From the NCBI RefSeq assembly GCF_007858255.1, contig NZ_VFEU01000004.1:186001-250000 (forward strand): a DNA stretch of 64,000 nt. The letters are read 5' to 3'. Position numbers and translations under genes: made by a program. Origin of the DNA: Pseudomonas rhodesiae (lineage in GTDB: Bacteria; Pseudomonadota; Gammaproteobacteria; Pseudomonadales; Pseudomonadaceae). Within the stretch, counting starts at the first letter, position 1. The number at the start of each line of letters is the position of its first letter. The notes under the pieces were generated by a model. It worked only from the letters and a program-made list of their open reading frames with translations, made no database searches and was not told where the DNA came from. Shown in pieces: positions 24,726 through 34,562 of this stretch.

Positions 24726-26915
24726 ATGCGCCGCCTGCTGTCCTGCCTGTTTCTGTGCCTGCTCCCCCTCCTTGCCCATGCCGTGGACGCTCCGCGCCCG
24801 AAGGTCGGCCTGGTGCTGTCTGGCGGCGCCGCCCGAGGCCTGGCGCATATCGGGGTGCTCAAGGCGTTGGAAGAGCAAGGCATCCAGATCGATGCGATCG
24901 CCGGCACCAGCATGGGCGCGGTGATTGGTGGGCTGTATGCCTCCGGCTACAAGATCGACGAGTTGGAAAAACTCGCATTGAACATCGATTGGCAACAGGC
25001 GCTCTCCGACGCACCGCCGCGCGAAGACGTGCCGTTTCGCCGCAAGCAAGATGACCGGGACTTCCTGGTCAAGCAGAAGCTCAGTTTCCGCGATGACGGC
25101 AGCCTCGGCCTGCCGCTGGGGGTGATCCAGGGCCAGAACCTGGCGCTGCTGCTGGAAAGCATGTTCGCCCACAGCAGCAACACCCGCGATTTCGACAAAC
25201 TGCCTATCCCTTTCCGCGCGGTGGCCACCGATATCACCACCGGTGAAAAAGTTGTGTTCCGCAAGGGCCACTTGCCCAAGGTGATCCGCGCGAGTATGTC
25301 GATCCCAGCCGTGTTCGCCCCGGTGGAGCTGGACGGCCGGCTGCTGGTGGACGGCGGCATGACCGATAACATCCCGCTGGATGTCGCGCGGGAGATGGGC
25401 GTGGATATCGCCATCGTGGTGGACATCGGCACCCCGCTACGCTCGCGCAAGCAATTGGCCACGGTGGTGGACGTACTCAACCAGTCCATCACCCTGATGA
25501 CCCGGCGCAATTCCGAAGAGCAACTCAAAGCCCTGCAACCCAGGGACGTGCTGATCCAGCCGCCGCTGGCAGCCTACGGCGTGACCGATTTCGGCCGCGC
25601 CAAGGACATGATCGACGCCGGCTACCGCGCCACCCGCGCCCTCGACGTGCGCCTGGCGCACCTGCGTCCGGCTGAGCCGATCGACCCGCAGCTGGTAGCC
25701 GCGCGCACGCCGGGCGAGCGCACCCCGGTCATCACCGCCATCACCGTGGAGAACGACTCGAAAGTCAGCGACGACGTGATCCGCTACTACATCCGCCAAC
25801 CCTTGGGCGAACCGCTCAATCTGGGTCGCCTGCAAACCGACATGGGCACCTTGTATGGCCTGGACTACTTCGATCAGGTGCAATACCGCGTGATCAAGAA
25901 AGGCCAGGACAACACCCTTGTAATCAGCGCCCGCGGCAAACGCAGCGGCACCGACTACCTGCGCCTGGGGCTGAACCTGTCGGATGACATGCGCGGCGAC
26001 AGCGCCTTCAACCTGGGCGCCAGCTATCGCATCAACGGCATCAACCGCCTTGGCGCGGAATGGCTGACGCGCGTGCAGATCGGCGACCGCCAAGAGCTGT
26101 ACAGCGAGTTCTACCAACCGATGGACGCTGGTTCGCGTTACTTCGTCGCGCCCTATATCAGCGCCCAGGCACAGAACGTCGAGCTGATCCTGGATAACGA
26201 CCCCATCTCCGAATACCGCCTGGAACGTTACGGCTTCGGCCTGAATGTGGGGCGGCAGATCGGTAACAGCGGCGAGATTCGCTTCGGTGTCGGCGAAGCC
26301 TGGGGCCAGGCGGACGTACGCATCGGCGACCGCGACCTGCCGAGCGTGAGCTTCAGCGAAGGCTTCTATGAGCTGAAATACTCCTTCGACTCTCTGGACA
26401 ACGTTTACTTCCCCCACTCCGGTGAAGACATCGGCCTGGCTTATCGCGAATTCGAACCGGGTTTAGGCTCGGATCAACGCTACCGTCAATGGGAGTTCAA
26501 ACTCGACAAAGCCACGAGCCACGGCCCGGACACTCTGGTGCTGGGCGGACGTTACGGGCGCACCCTGGATGATTCGGACGTGGTGATTTCCAGCTTCCTG
26601 CTCGGCGGTGCCAGACAGCTGTCAGGCTTTCGCCAGGACGCGATCTCGGGGCAAAACATCAGCCTGATGCGCGCCGTGTACTACCGCCGGCTGACGCCGC
26701 GTTCGTACTTGCCGCTGGATTTCCCACTGTACCTGGGCGCGTCTCTGGAACGTGGGCGGGCGTGGAACAACGACAATGAATTCGACAGCGGCTATATCAA
26801 CGCCGCGAGTGTTTTCCTCGGGTTCGACACGCCACTGGGGCCGCTGAATTTCAGTTATGGATTCAACGATGACAACCAGAAGGCGGTGTACCTGAACCTG
26901 GGGCAGACTTTCTAG
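24726..26915 (+). CDS. plpD: PlpD-type patatin phospholipase autotransporter (type Vd secretion)
   Basis: 729-aa protein. A signal peptide ends near LLAHA; the patatin domain follows with the oxyanion loop SGGAARG, the nucleophile Ser62 in AGTSMG and the catalytic Asp208 in VDGG. A POTRA-like stretch (VITAITVENDSKVSDDVI to YFDQVQYRVI) lies at about 330-400, then a C-terminal 16-strand-type beta barrel ending in GFNDDNQKAVYLNLGQTF with terminal Phe. In P. aeruginosa PlpD the patatin domain is secreted as a phospholipase A1. ATG 24726 is the first codon that gives a proper signal peptide. Confidence 0.93.
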   Translation: MRRLLSCLFLCLLPLLAHAVDAPRPKVGLVLSGGAARGLAHIGVLKALEEQGIQIDAIAGTSMGAVIGGLYASGYKIDELEKLALNIDWQQALSDAPPREDVPFRRKQDDRDFLVKQKLSFRDDGSLGLPLGVIQGQNLALLLESMFAHSSNTRDFDKLPIPFRAVATDITTGEKVVFRKGHLPKVIRASMSIPAVFAPVELDGRLLVDGGMTDNIPLDVAREMGVDIAIVVDIGTPLRSRKQLATVVDVLNQSITLMTRRNSEEQLKALQPRDVLIQPPLAAYGVTDFGRAKDMIDAGYRATRALDVRLAHLRPAEPIDPQLVAARTPGERTPVITAITVENDSKVSDDVIRYYIRQPLGEPLNLGRLQTDMGTLYGLDYFDQVQYRVIKKGQDNTLVISARGKRSGTDYLRLGLNLSDDMRGDSAFNLGASYRINGINRLGAEWLTRVQIGDRQELYSEFYQPMDAGSRYFVAPYISAQAQNVELILDNDPISEYRLERYGFGLNVGRQIGNSGEIRFGVGEAWGQADVRIGDRDLPSVSFSEGFYELKYSFDSLDNVYFPHSGEDIGLAYREFEPGLGSDQRYRQWEFKLDKATSHGPDTLVLGGRYGRTLDDSDVVISSFLLGGARQLSGFRQDAISGQNISLMRAVYYRRLTPRSYLPLDFPLYLGASLERGRAWNNDNEFDSGYINAASVFLGFDTPLGPLNFSYGFNDDNQKAVYLNLGQTF

Positions 26916-27001
26916 GGGGCCTGCGCGCATAGGGTCAATGCGGCAGGTATTCAAGATGGGGTGAGCCTGCCCATCACAACAGGCTCAGCCATCTGCGCAG
27001 C

Positions 27002-27436
27002 TCAGGACTTTTCCAGATTCGCCAGAATGTGCGCATGCACCCGCATGCACACACGCAGGTCCGCCTCGTTTACGCCGGCAAACAGCTCGTGACGCAACTC
27101 GGTGGCAATGGTTTCAATTTGATCGATCAGAGGACGGGCGCTGTCGCAGAGCAAGATGCGCTTGGCGCGACGGTCTTCGAGCACCGCCTGGCGTTGCACC
27201 AGGCCCTGGCCTTCAAGGCTGTCGAGCAGCCTTGCGAGGGTCGGCCCCTCTACCCCGACGCTCTGGGCCAGCTCACGCTGAGTAGGGGCTTCTTCGAAAC
27301 GGGCCAGGTGCAACAGCACCAGCCAACGCGCCTGGGACAGGCCCAGCCCCGCCAAACGGCGGTCCAGCTCGGCGCGCCAACCTCGGGACATCTGCGCCAG
27401 CTGCATGCCAAAACGGTGTTGATCGGTTAACGGCAT
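27002..27436 (-). CDS. MarR-family transcriptional regulator
   Basis: 144-aa winged-helix protein. The DNA-binding part reads PTQRELAQSVGVEGPTLARLLDSLEGQGLVQRQ followed by the wing DRRAKRILL. The C-terminal helix supports dimerisation. It lies 123 bp downstream of recQ on the same strand. A CTAATTATTAG palindrome about 40 bp upstream of the start may be its own operator. Ligand and targets are unknown. Confidence 0.9.
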   Translation of the reverse strand: MPLTDQHRFGMQLAQMSRGWRAELDRRLAGLGLSQARWLVLLHLARFEEAPTQRELAQSVGVEGPTLARLLDSLEGQGLVQRQAVLEDRRAKRILLCDSARPLIDQIETIATELRHELFAGVNEADLRVCMRVHAHILANLEKS

Positions 27437-27474
27437 AAAAAACTCATGTTTTAGACTGAAAATAAAAAATTTGG

Positions 27475-27485
27475 CTAATTATTAG
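27475..27485. promoter_or_regulatory. candidate MarR autoregulatory operator
   Basis: The 11-bp palindrome CTAATTATTAG sits in an AT-rich stretch between recQ and the marR start. A second TTAG..CTAA half-site pair (TTAGTCAGCTAA) overlaps it. AT-centred palindromes in promoters are usual MarR targets. Confidence 0.45.
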
Positions 27486-27559
27486 TCAGCTAAGCATGAG
27501 CCTTGCCCTTAGGCAAGCGCCGCTCAGTACTGATCTGTGACATTGTCGTAATTGACACA

Positions 27560-29686
27560 TTAAATTTCGAATTCTGACTGCAACGCGGCTCGCACGCAGT
27601 ACAGAACCCCCTCCGGCACACGCCCGGTAAACAACGGTGCGATCTCCGCAACAGCTGGCAATTCGCCTTCGCCGTCAAGGAAAGCGTCTTGGATCTCACC
27701 CAGCAAATCTTCCGGTAAATCCAGTGCTTGCTCCAGCGACAATTGTTGCTTGCCGATGGATTCGGCAAGCAAGGTGTAGACGTTTTTTTCCGAGCATTGC
27801 AGTTGGCCGGCGATCTGGATCGGGGTCATGCCGGCGCGGGCCAGGCTGATCAATTCGTGGCGAATGTCGGCCACTTCCCTGGGCGCCTCGGCCTGACCAC
27901 CGAGCACTTCGAGAAAGGCCTGGCCATAGCGCTCCAGCTTGCGCGCGCCCACGCCGCTGACGCGGGCCATTTCCGCCAGGGTGGCGGGTTGCTCGCGCAA
28001 CATCTCCAGCAAGGTGGAGTCCGGAAAGATAACGTACGGCGGCACACTGTGTTCCTGTGCCAGTTTACGCCGCAGGGCACGCAAGGCTTCCCACTGCTCG
28101 CGCTCCTCCCCGCGCACCAGTTGGCTGGCCTGGCTGGTGCTGCTTTTGGCGGTGGTCTGCGGCTTGAGATCGCGGCGCAGTTCCAGGCTCACTTCACCCT
28201 TGAGCAGTGGCCGGCAACTGTCGTTAAGGCGCAGCCCGCCGTACCCTTCAAGGTCGATGTCCACCAGGCCGCGAGCCACCATTTGTCGGAACAACGAGCG
28301 CCACTCGCCTTCGGCGCGGGCCTTGCCGACGCCGTAAACCGAGAGTTTTTCGTGGCCAAAGCTGCGAACTTTTTCGTTGTCCTTGCCCAGCAACACATCC
28401 ACTAGATGGCCCACGCCGTAACGCTGACCGGTTCGGTAGATCGCCGACAACCCCTGGCGCGCCGGTTCGGTGGCGTCCCAGGTCTGCACGCCGTCCACGC
28501 AGTTGTCGCAATGCCCGCAGGGCTCGGGCATGTCTTCGTCGAAATAGGCCAGCAGCGTCTGACGGCGGCAACGGGTCTCTTCGCACAGCGAGAGCATGGC
28601 ATCGAGCTTGTGCTGTTCCAGGCGCTTGTGGCGCTCATCGCCTTCGGAGTTCTGCAGCATTTGCTTGAGCATCACCACGTCTTGCAGGCCGTAGACCATC
28701 CACGCATCCGCCGGCAGACCATCACGGCCGGCACGTCCGGTTTCCTGGTAATAAGCTTCCAACGACTTGGGCAGGTCCATGTGGGCGACAAAGCGCACGT
28801 TGGATTTGTCGATGCCCATACCAAACGCAATGGTCGCCACCATGATCAAGCCTTCCTCGTTGAGGAAACGCTTCTGATGATAGGCGCGCAGATCGTTCGG
28901 CAGGCCGGCGTGATAAGGCAAGGCTGGGTAACCCTGTTCACACAGAAACGCGGCCACTTCGTCGACTTTCTTGCGCGACAGGCAATAGACAATGCCCGCA
29001 TCGCTGCGCCGCTCGGACAGGAACGCCAACAGCTGCTTGCGCGGCTGCTCCTTGGGCACGATGCGGTAAAAAATATTCGGCCGGTCGAAGCTCGACAGGA
29101 AGCGCTCGGCGTTCTGCAAATGCAGGCGTTCGACGATTTCTTCGCGGGTACGTTTGTCGGCCGTGGCGGTCAGCGCAATGCGCGGCACGTCGGGAAACAG
29201 TTCCGCCAGTTGGCCCAGTTGCAGATATTCGCGCCGGAAATCGTGGCCCCATTGCGAGACGCAGTGCGCCTCATCAATCGCGAACAGGGCAATTTCCAGT
29301 CCCTGCAGGAACGCCAGCATGCGCGGCTGCACCAGCCGCTCCGGGGCGAGGTAGAGCATTTTGACTTCACCGCGTTTGATCCGCGCGGCCAGGTCGCGTT
29401 GCTGCTCGGCGCTGAGGGTGGAGTTCAGGGAAGCAGCGGCCACGCCGAGTTCCTCAAGGGTTGCCACCTGGTCGTCCATCAAAGCGATCAACGGCGATAC
29501 CACCACCGCCAACCCGTTGCGCAACAGCGCCGGCACCTGGAAGCACAACGACTTGCCGCCGCCGGTAGGCATCAGCACCAGGGCATCGCCGCCACTGGCC
29601 ACGCGCTCAATGATCGCACCCTGACGGCCACGAAAACTGTCGTAGCCGAAGATGTCCTTGAGGACGCGTTGAGCCTGCTCGAGCAT
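27560..29686 (-). CDS. recQ: RecQ ATP-dependent DNA helicase
   Basis: 708-aa full-length RecQ. Walker A MPTGGGKS is at 39-46, the DEAH box is in [15 protein letters not shown], the motif VI region is [12 protein letters not shown], the zinc-binding cysteines include [10 protein letters not shown] and CGHCDNC, then a winged helix (RQC) and a C-terminal HRDC domain ([20 protein letters not shown]). It unwinds DNA 3' to 5' in RecF-pathway repair. ATG 29686 (MLEQAQRVL) has GGAG six bases upstream; a TTG twelve bases earlier is less likely. Confidence 0.97.
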   Translation of the reverse strand: MLEQAQRVLKDIFGYDSFRGRQGAIIERVASGGDALVLMPTGGGKSLCFQVPALLRNGLAVVVSPLIALMDDQVATLEELGVAAASLNSTLSAEQQRDLAARIKRGEVKMLYLAPERLVQPRMLAFLQGLEIALFAIDEAHCVSQWGHDFRREYLQLGQLAELFPDVPRIALTATADKRTREEIVERLHLQNAERFLSSFDRPNIFYRIVPKEQPRKQLLAFLSERRSDAGIVYCLSRKKVDEVAAFLCEQGYPALPYHAGLPNDLRAYHQKRFLNEEGLIMVATIAFGMGIDKSNVRFVAHMDLPKSLEAYYQETGRAGRDGLPADAWMVYGLQDVVMLKQMLQNSEGDERHKRLEQHKLDAMLSLCEETRCRRQTLLAYFDEDMPEPCGHCDNCVDGVQTWDATEPARQGLSAIYRTGQRYGVGHLVDVLLGKDNEKVRSFGHEKLSVYGVGKARAEGEWRSLFRQMVARGLVDIDLEGYGGLRLNDSCRPLLKGEVSLELRRDLKPQTTAKSSTSQASQLVRGEEREQWEALRALRRKLAQEHSVPPYVIFPDSTLLEMLREQPATLAEMARVSGVGARKLERYGQAFLEVLGGQAEAPREVADIRHELISLARAGMTPIQIAGQLQCSEKNVYTLLAESIGKQQLSLEQALDLPEDLLGEIQDAFLDGEGELPAVAEIAPLFTGRVPEGVLYCVRAALQSEFEI

Positions 29687-29960
29687 GTAGAACTCCAAAA
29701 AAGTGCCGAAACCCTCCGTATAGGCTGGCCGAAAAAAAACGCGGCCTCGGAAAATAATCCGTAAGCGAAGTTTTCTCGGGCGGGCTCCTGGCCGGTAGGG
29801 GCATCACAAAACGCGGCAGTATACCCGAGCGTCATCCGGCAAAGGGCGCCACTGACGAATTGCAGCCCGTCTTTAAAACCGGGCAAATGTGCATGGCGGC
29901 TGGCCTGTGGACGCAAGAACGCCTAGAATTCAGCATCGTTTATCCCCAAGGTAGTCCTTC

Positions 29961-30548
29961 ATGTCCTTCGCTGAGCAACTAACCCGCCTGCAAGCCTTCC
30001 TCGACGCCGATGAGCTGCATGAGGAGGCGCTGGACTATGTGGCCGCCCACGGCTACCTGACCGCACTGTCCATCTGCTCCGAGGTCGTGCCCGACCGCGA
30101 ATGGATCGACGCGCTGTTCGCCGAAGAACCCCACTACGCCGACGCCGCCCAGCGCGAAGAAATCGAGTCCACCCTGGTGGCCCTCAAGGCCCATATCGGT
30201 CGCCAACTGGCATCCGACGAGGAATTCGAGCTGCCGTGCGAGCTGGACTTGGGCGATGACCCGGACGACTCCGACCTGCGCGGCTGGTGCATCGGCTTTA
30301 TGGAAGGCGTGTTCCTGCGTGAAGCGGCCTGGTTCGAAACCGCCGAGGAAGAGGTCAGCGAGATGCTGCTGCCGATCATGGTCGGTTCGGGCCTGTTCGA
30401 AGAAGAAGCGGAATTTTCCGACATCGCTTCCGACGCCAACCTGATGGACGACATGATCGTACAAATCCCGGAAGCCCTGACCGCCCTGTACCTGCTGTGC
30501 AACGCCCCTGATGAAAAACCGGCGATCCTCAAGCCACGTCACCACTGA
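29961..30548 (+). CDS. YecA/UPF0149 family protein
   Basis: 195-aa acidic protein. The family core is visible as LDYVAAHGYLTALSICSEVVP, WCIGFMEGVFL and the C-terminal IPEALTALYLLCNAP. Function is not defined; related proteins are small cytoplasmic helical proteins. AAGGTAG precedes the ATG. The recQ gene is divergent, 274 bp away. Followed by a DUF454 gene. Confidence 0.87.
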   Translation: MSFAEQLTRLQAFLDADELHEEALDYVAAHGYLTALSICSEVVPDREWIDALFAEEPHYADAAQREEIESTLVALKAHIGRQLASDEEFELPCELDLGDDPDDSDLRGWCIGFMEGVFLREAAWFETAEEEVSEMLLPIMVGSGLFEEEAEFSDIASDANLMDDMIVQIPEALTALYLLCNAPDEKPAILKPRHH

Positions 30549-30568
30549 GTCGCTCGCCCGTGACACCC

Positions 30569-30952
30569 ATGGGCAAGCGTTCGCCGCTCCTGCGCTACGC
30601 ACTGCTGGCCATCGGCTGGCTGAGCGTGGCCCTGGGCGTGATCGGTATTTTCCTACCGGTGCTGCCCACCACCCCCTTCCTCTTGCTCGCCGCCGCCTGC
30701 TTCGCGCGAAGCTCCCCGCGGTTCTACCAGTGGCTGGTGGAACACCCGCGCCTGGGCCCATGGATTCGTGACTATCTGGATGGCAATGGCATCCCGCTCA
30801 AGGGCAAGGTCTACGCCATCGGCCTGATGTGGCTGAGCATCGGTATTTCCTGCTATCTGGTGCCACTACCTTGGGCACGTGGGTTCATGCTGACCAGCGC
30901 CGTGCTGGTGACTGTCTATATCCTGCGCCAGAAAACCCTGCCGCCACGCTGA
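30569..30952 (+). CDS. DUF454 (YbaN-like) inner-membrane protein
   Basis: 127-aa membrane protein with three to four hydrophobic segments. The motif LGVIGIFLPVLPTTPFLLLAAACFARSSPRF is the DUF454 signature. ATG 30569 gives MGKRSPLLRY; a GTG nine bases earlier is possible. It begins 20 bp after the YecA-like gene and is probably co-transcribed. Function unknown. Confidence 0.88.
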   Translation: MGKRSPLLRYALLAIGWLSVALGVIGIFLPVLPTTPFLLLAAACFARSSPRFYQWLVEHPRLGPWIRDYLDGNGIPLKGKVYAIGLMWLSIGISCYLVPLPWARGFMLTSAVLVTVYILRQKTLPPR

Positions 30953-31071
30953 ACGCCGTGTGCGACATAAGATCCCACACGACCTTGGTCGACACTGACT
31001 AACCCCGGGCATCGTGCGAGACTGTCCCACCGGGCCTGGAATGCCTGGGTGTTCTTTTGTTCGGAGTTCCC

Positions 31072-34000
31072 ATGACGCTGTCCAGTGGGCTGATCGCCAC
31101 CGTCGCCCTGGCCTATATGGCCATTATGTTTGCCATCGCTTTCTACGGCGACCGTCGCCATGCGCCACTGCCGCCGCGCATGCGTGCCTGGGTGTACAGC
31201 CTGTCGCTGGCAGTTTACTGCACCAGTTGGACCTTCTTCGGCGCTGTCGGCCAGGCTGCCGAACAGTTGTGGGCATTTATACCGATCTACCTGGGACCAG
31301 TGCTATTGCTGGTACTGGCACCTTGGGTCCTGCAAAAGATGGTGCTGATCAGCAAGCAGGAAAACATCACTTCCATCGCTGACTTTATCGCCGCGCGGTA
31401 TGGCAAATCCCAGTCCCTGGCGGTGGTGGTGGCGTTGATCTGCCTGGTGGGCGTGCTGCCGTATATCGCCCTGCAGCTCAAAGGCATTGTGCTGGGGGTC
31501 AACCTGTTGATCGGCGCCGGGGCCGACACCACCGGCACGCGCGCTCAGGACACCGCGCTGATCGTGTCGCTGGTACTGGCGTTGTTCACCATCGTGTTTG
31601 GTACGCGCAACCTCGATGCCACCGAACACCATCGCGGCATGGTGTTGGCCATTGCCTTTGAGTCCCTGGTCAAGCTGTTCGCTTTTCTCGCGGTGGGTGC
31701 GTTCGTGACCTACGGCCTGTACGACGGTTTCGGCGACCTGCTCGACCAAGCGATGCTCACCCCTCGCCTGGAGGAATACTGGCAAGAGACCGTTAACTGG
31801 CCATCCATGGTAGTGCAGACCGGGGTGGCCATGATGGCGATCATCTGCCTGCCCCGGCAGTTTCATGTGACCGTGGTGGAAAATATCGAGCCTCAGGACC
31901 TGCGCCTGGCCAAGTGGGTGTTTCCGGCCTATCTGGTGCTGGCCGCGCTGTTCGTGATCCCTATCGCCCTCGGCGGCAAGATGCTGCTGCCGGCCTCGGT
32001 ACTGCCGGACTCTTACGTGATCAGCCTGCCCATGGCCGAAGCCCATCCAGCGCTGGCGGTACTGGCGTTTATCGGTGGCGCGTCGGCGGCTACCGGCATG
32101 GTGATCGTGGCGAGCATCGCGTTATCCACCATGGTGTCCAACGACATGTTGCTGCCATGGCTGTTGCGCCGCTCCAGCGCCGAGCGGCCGTTCGAGGTGT
32201 TCCGCCACTGGATGCTGTCGGTGCGTCGGGTGAGCATCGTGATCATCCTGTTGCTGGCGTACGTCAGTTACCGCCTGCTGGGCTCCACGGCGAGCCTGGC
32301 GACCATCGGCCAGATCGCCTTCGCCGCCGTGACCCAATTGGCGCCGGCGATGCTCGGCGCGCTGTATTGGAAGCAGGCAAACCGGCGCGGAGTGTTTGCC
32401 GGTCTCGCCGCAGGCACGTTCCTGTGGTTCTACACCTTGGTCCTACCGGTTACCGCGAAAAGTCTGGGATGGTCGCTAAGCCTGTTCCCAGGGCTGACGT
32501 GGATGCATTCCCACCCGCTGGGGCTGTCCGTGACTTCGCTGACCCTGGGCACGGTGTTCTCCCTGGCGGGCAACTTCACGCTGTTCGTGTGGGTGTCGAT
32601 GCTGTCGCGCACAAGGGTGTCCGAGCACTGGCAAGCCGGGCGCTTTATCGGCCAGGAAATCAGCCAACGCGCCACCGCCCGTTCGATGCTGTCGGTGCAG
32701 ATCAGCGACCTGCTCAGCCTGGCCGCGCGTTTTGTGGGTGAAGAGCGCGCGCAGCAAAGCTTTATCCGTTTTGCCTATCGCCAGGGCAAAGGCTTCAACC
32801 CCAACCAGAATGCCGACAACGACTGGATCGCCCACACCGAACGCCTGCTGGCCGGCGTGCTCGGCGCTTCTTCGACGCGCGCGGTGGTAAAAGCCGCGAT
32901 TGAAGGTCGGGACATGCAACTGGAGGACGTAGTACGCATCGCCGACGAAGCCTCGGAAGTGCTGCAGTTCAACCGCGCCCTGCTGCAAGGCGCCATCGAG
33001 AACATCACCCAGGGCATCAGCGTGGTGGACCAGTCTCTGAAACTGGTGGCCTGGAACCGGCGTTATCTGGAGTTGTTCAATTACCCGGAGGGGCTGATCA
33101 GCGTTGGCCGGCCGATTGCCGACATCATCCGGTACAACGCCGAGCGTGGCCTGTGCGGGCCGGGCGAAGCCGAGGTGCATGTGGCGCGGCGTCTGCACTG
33201 GATGCGCCAGGGCCGTGCGCACACGTCCGAGCGCTTGTTTCCCAATGGCCGCGTGATCGAACTGATCGGCAACCCGATGCCTGGCGGTGGCTTTGTCATG
33301 AGCTTCACTGACATCACCGCGTTCCGTGAAGCCGAACAGGCCCTGACCGAGGCCAACGAGGGCCTGGAACAACGGGTTACCGAACGCACCCATGAACTGT
33401 CGCAGCTTAACCTGGCCCTCACCGACGCCAAGAGCGTGGCCGAAACCGCCAGCCAGTCGAAAACCCGCTTTCTGGCGGCGGTCAGCCATGACTTGATGCA
33501 GCCGTTGAACGCCGCGCGCCTGTTCTCCGCCGCCCTCTCCCACCAAAGCGACGGACTCTCCGACGAGGCACGGCAATTGGTGCAGCATCTGGACAGTTCG
33601 CTGCGCTCGGCCGAAGACCTGATCAGCGATCTGCTGGACATTTCTCGCCTGGAAAACGGCAAGATCAATCCGCAACGCCAGCCGTTCGCTCTCAACGAAC
33701 TGTTCGACACCCTGGGCGCCGAATTCAAGGCCCTGGCCCAGGAGCAAGGCTTGCGCTTCCGCCTGCGCGGCAGCCGTTTACGGGTGGACAGCGACATCAA
33801 GTTGCTAAGGCGCATCTTGCAGAATTTTCTCACCAATGCCTTCCGTTATGCCGACGGCCCGGTGCTGCTCGGCGTAAGGCGTCGCGGGGGCGAACTCTGC
33901 CTGGAAGTGTGGGACCGCGGCCCCGGTATCCCGCCGGATAAGCAAAAGGTGATCTTCGAAGAGTTCAAACGCCTGGACAGCCACCAGACCCGCGCGGAAA

Positions 34001-34542
34001 AGGGCCTGGGCCTGGGCTTGGCGATTGCCGACGGCCTATGCCGCGTGCTGGGTCACCGCCTGAGTGTGCGCTCATGGCCCGGCAAGGGCAGCGTGTTCAG
34101 CGTGAGTGTGCCGCTGGCGCGCAACCAGGCCAGCCCGCTACCCAAGCCAGCACAGGAAAACGGCTTGCCCCTCAGTGGCGCACAGGTGCTGTGCGTGGAT
34201 AACGAAGAGAGCATCCTGATCGGCATGCGCAGCCTATTAACCCGTTGGGGCTGCGAAGTGTGGACGGCCAGGGATCAAGCTGAATGCGCGGCGCTGCTGG
34301 CCGAGGGGGTACGCCCACAACTGGCGCTGGTGGATTACCACTTGGACCATGGCGAAACCGGCACGGAATTGATGGGCTGGCTGCGCACGCAGTTGGCCGA
34401 ACCGATTCCCGGCGTAGTCATCAGCGCCGACGGGCGCCCGGAGAGCGTGGCCGAAGTGCATGCGGCGGGCTTGGATTATTTGGCCAAACCCGTCAAGCCG
34501 GCGGCGTTGCGGGCGCTGTTGAGTCGGCATCTGCCGTTGTAG
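31072..34542 (+). CDS. hybrid sensor histidine kinase with sodium/solute symporter (SSS) sensor domain
   Basis: 1156-aa protein. The N-terminal ~500 residues are a multi-helix SSS-type transporter domain (ENITSIADFIAARYGKSQSL is the conserved SSS motif). Then come a linker, a PAS domain (VVDQSLKLVAWNRRYLELFNYP), a coiled coil (QALTEANEGLEQRVTERT), HisKA with phospho-accepting His806 in AVSHDLMQPLN, an HATPase with FLTNAFRYA, DRGPGIP and GLGLGLAI, and a C-terminal receiver with phospho-acceptor Asp1088 in ALVDYHLD. Similar to the CbrA and NahK/ErcS' group of Pseudomonas. ATG 31072 has GGAG nearby. No response regulator lies next to it, so it likely passes the signal to a remote HPt protein or regulator. 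The signal is unknown. Confidence 0.92.
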   Translation: MTLSSGLIATVALAYMAIMFAIAFYGDRRHAPLPPRMRAWVYSLSLAVYCTSWTFFGAVGQAAEQLWAFIPIYLGPVLLLVLAPWVLQKMVLISKQENITSIADFIAARYGKSQSLAVVVALICLVGVLPYIALQLKGIVLGVNLLIGAGADTTGTRAQDTALIVSLVLALFTIVFGTRNLDATEHHRGMVLAIAFESLVKLFAFLAVGAFVTYGLYDGFGDLLDQAMLTPRLEEYWQETVNWPSMVVQTGVAMMAIICLPRQFHVTVVENIEPQDLRLAKWVFPAYLVLAALFVIPIALGGKMLLPASVLPDSYVISLPMAEAHPALAVLAFIGGASAATGMVIVASIALSTMVSNDMLLPWLLRRSSAERPFEVFRHWMLSVRRVSIVIILLLAYVSYRLLGSTASLATIGQIAFAAVTQLAPAMLGALYWKQANRRGVFAGLAAGTFLWFYTLVLPVTAKSLGWSLSLFPGLTWMHSHPLGLSVTSLTLGTVFSLAGNFTLFVWVSMLSRTRVSEHWQAGRFIGQEISQRATARSMLSVQISDLLSLAARFVGEERAQQSFIRFAYRQGKGFNPNQNADNDWIAHTERLLAGVLGASSTRAVVKAAIEGRDMQLEDVVRIADEASEVLQFNRALLQGAIENITQGISVVDQSLKLVAWNRRYLELFNYPEGLISVGRPIADIIRYNAERGLCGPGEAEVHVARRLHWMRQGRAHTSERLFPNGRVIELIGNPMPGGGFVMSFTDITAFREAEQALTEANEGLEQRVTERTHELSQLNLALTDAKSVAETASQSKTRFLAAVSHDLMQPLNAARLFSAALSHQSDGLSDEARQLVQHLDSSLRSAEDLISDLLDISRLENGKINPQRQPFALNELFDTLGAEFKALAQEQGLRFRLRGSRLRVDSDIKLLRRILQNFLTNAFRYADGPVLLGVRRRGGELCLEVWDRGPGIPPDKQKVIFEEFKRLDSHQTRAEKGLGLGLAIADGLCRVLGHRLSVRSWPGKGSVFSVSVPLARNQASPLPKPAQENGLPLSGAQVLCVDNEESILIGMRSLLTRWGCEVWTARDQAECAALLAEGVRPQLALVDYHLDHGETGTELMGWLRTQLAEPIPGVVISADGRPESVAEVHAAGLDYLAKPVKPAALRALLSRHLPL

Positions 34543-34562
34543 GGCAAGTGTGTGCGGGGCGA

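Noticed and set aside
25437..26417. 326-codon minus-strand frame opposite plpD
   Set aside because: Antisense to the patatin and barrel region, Ala/Val/Gln-rich translation without domain.
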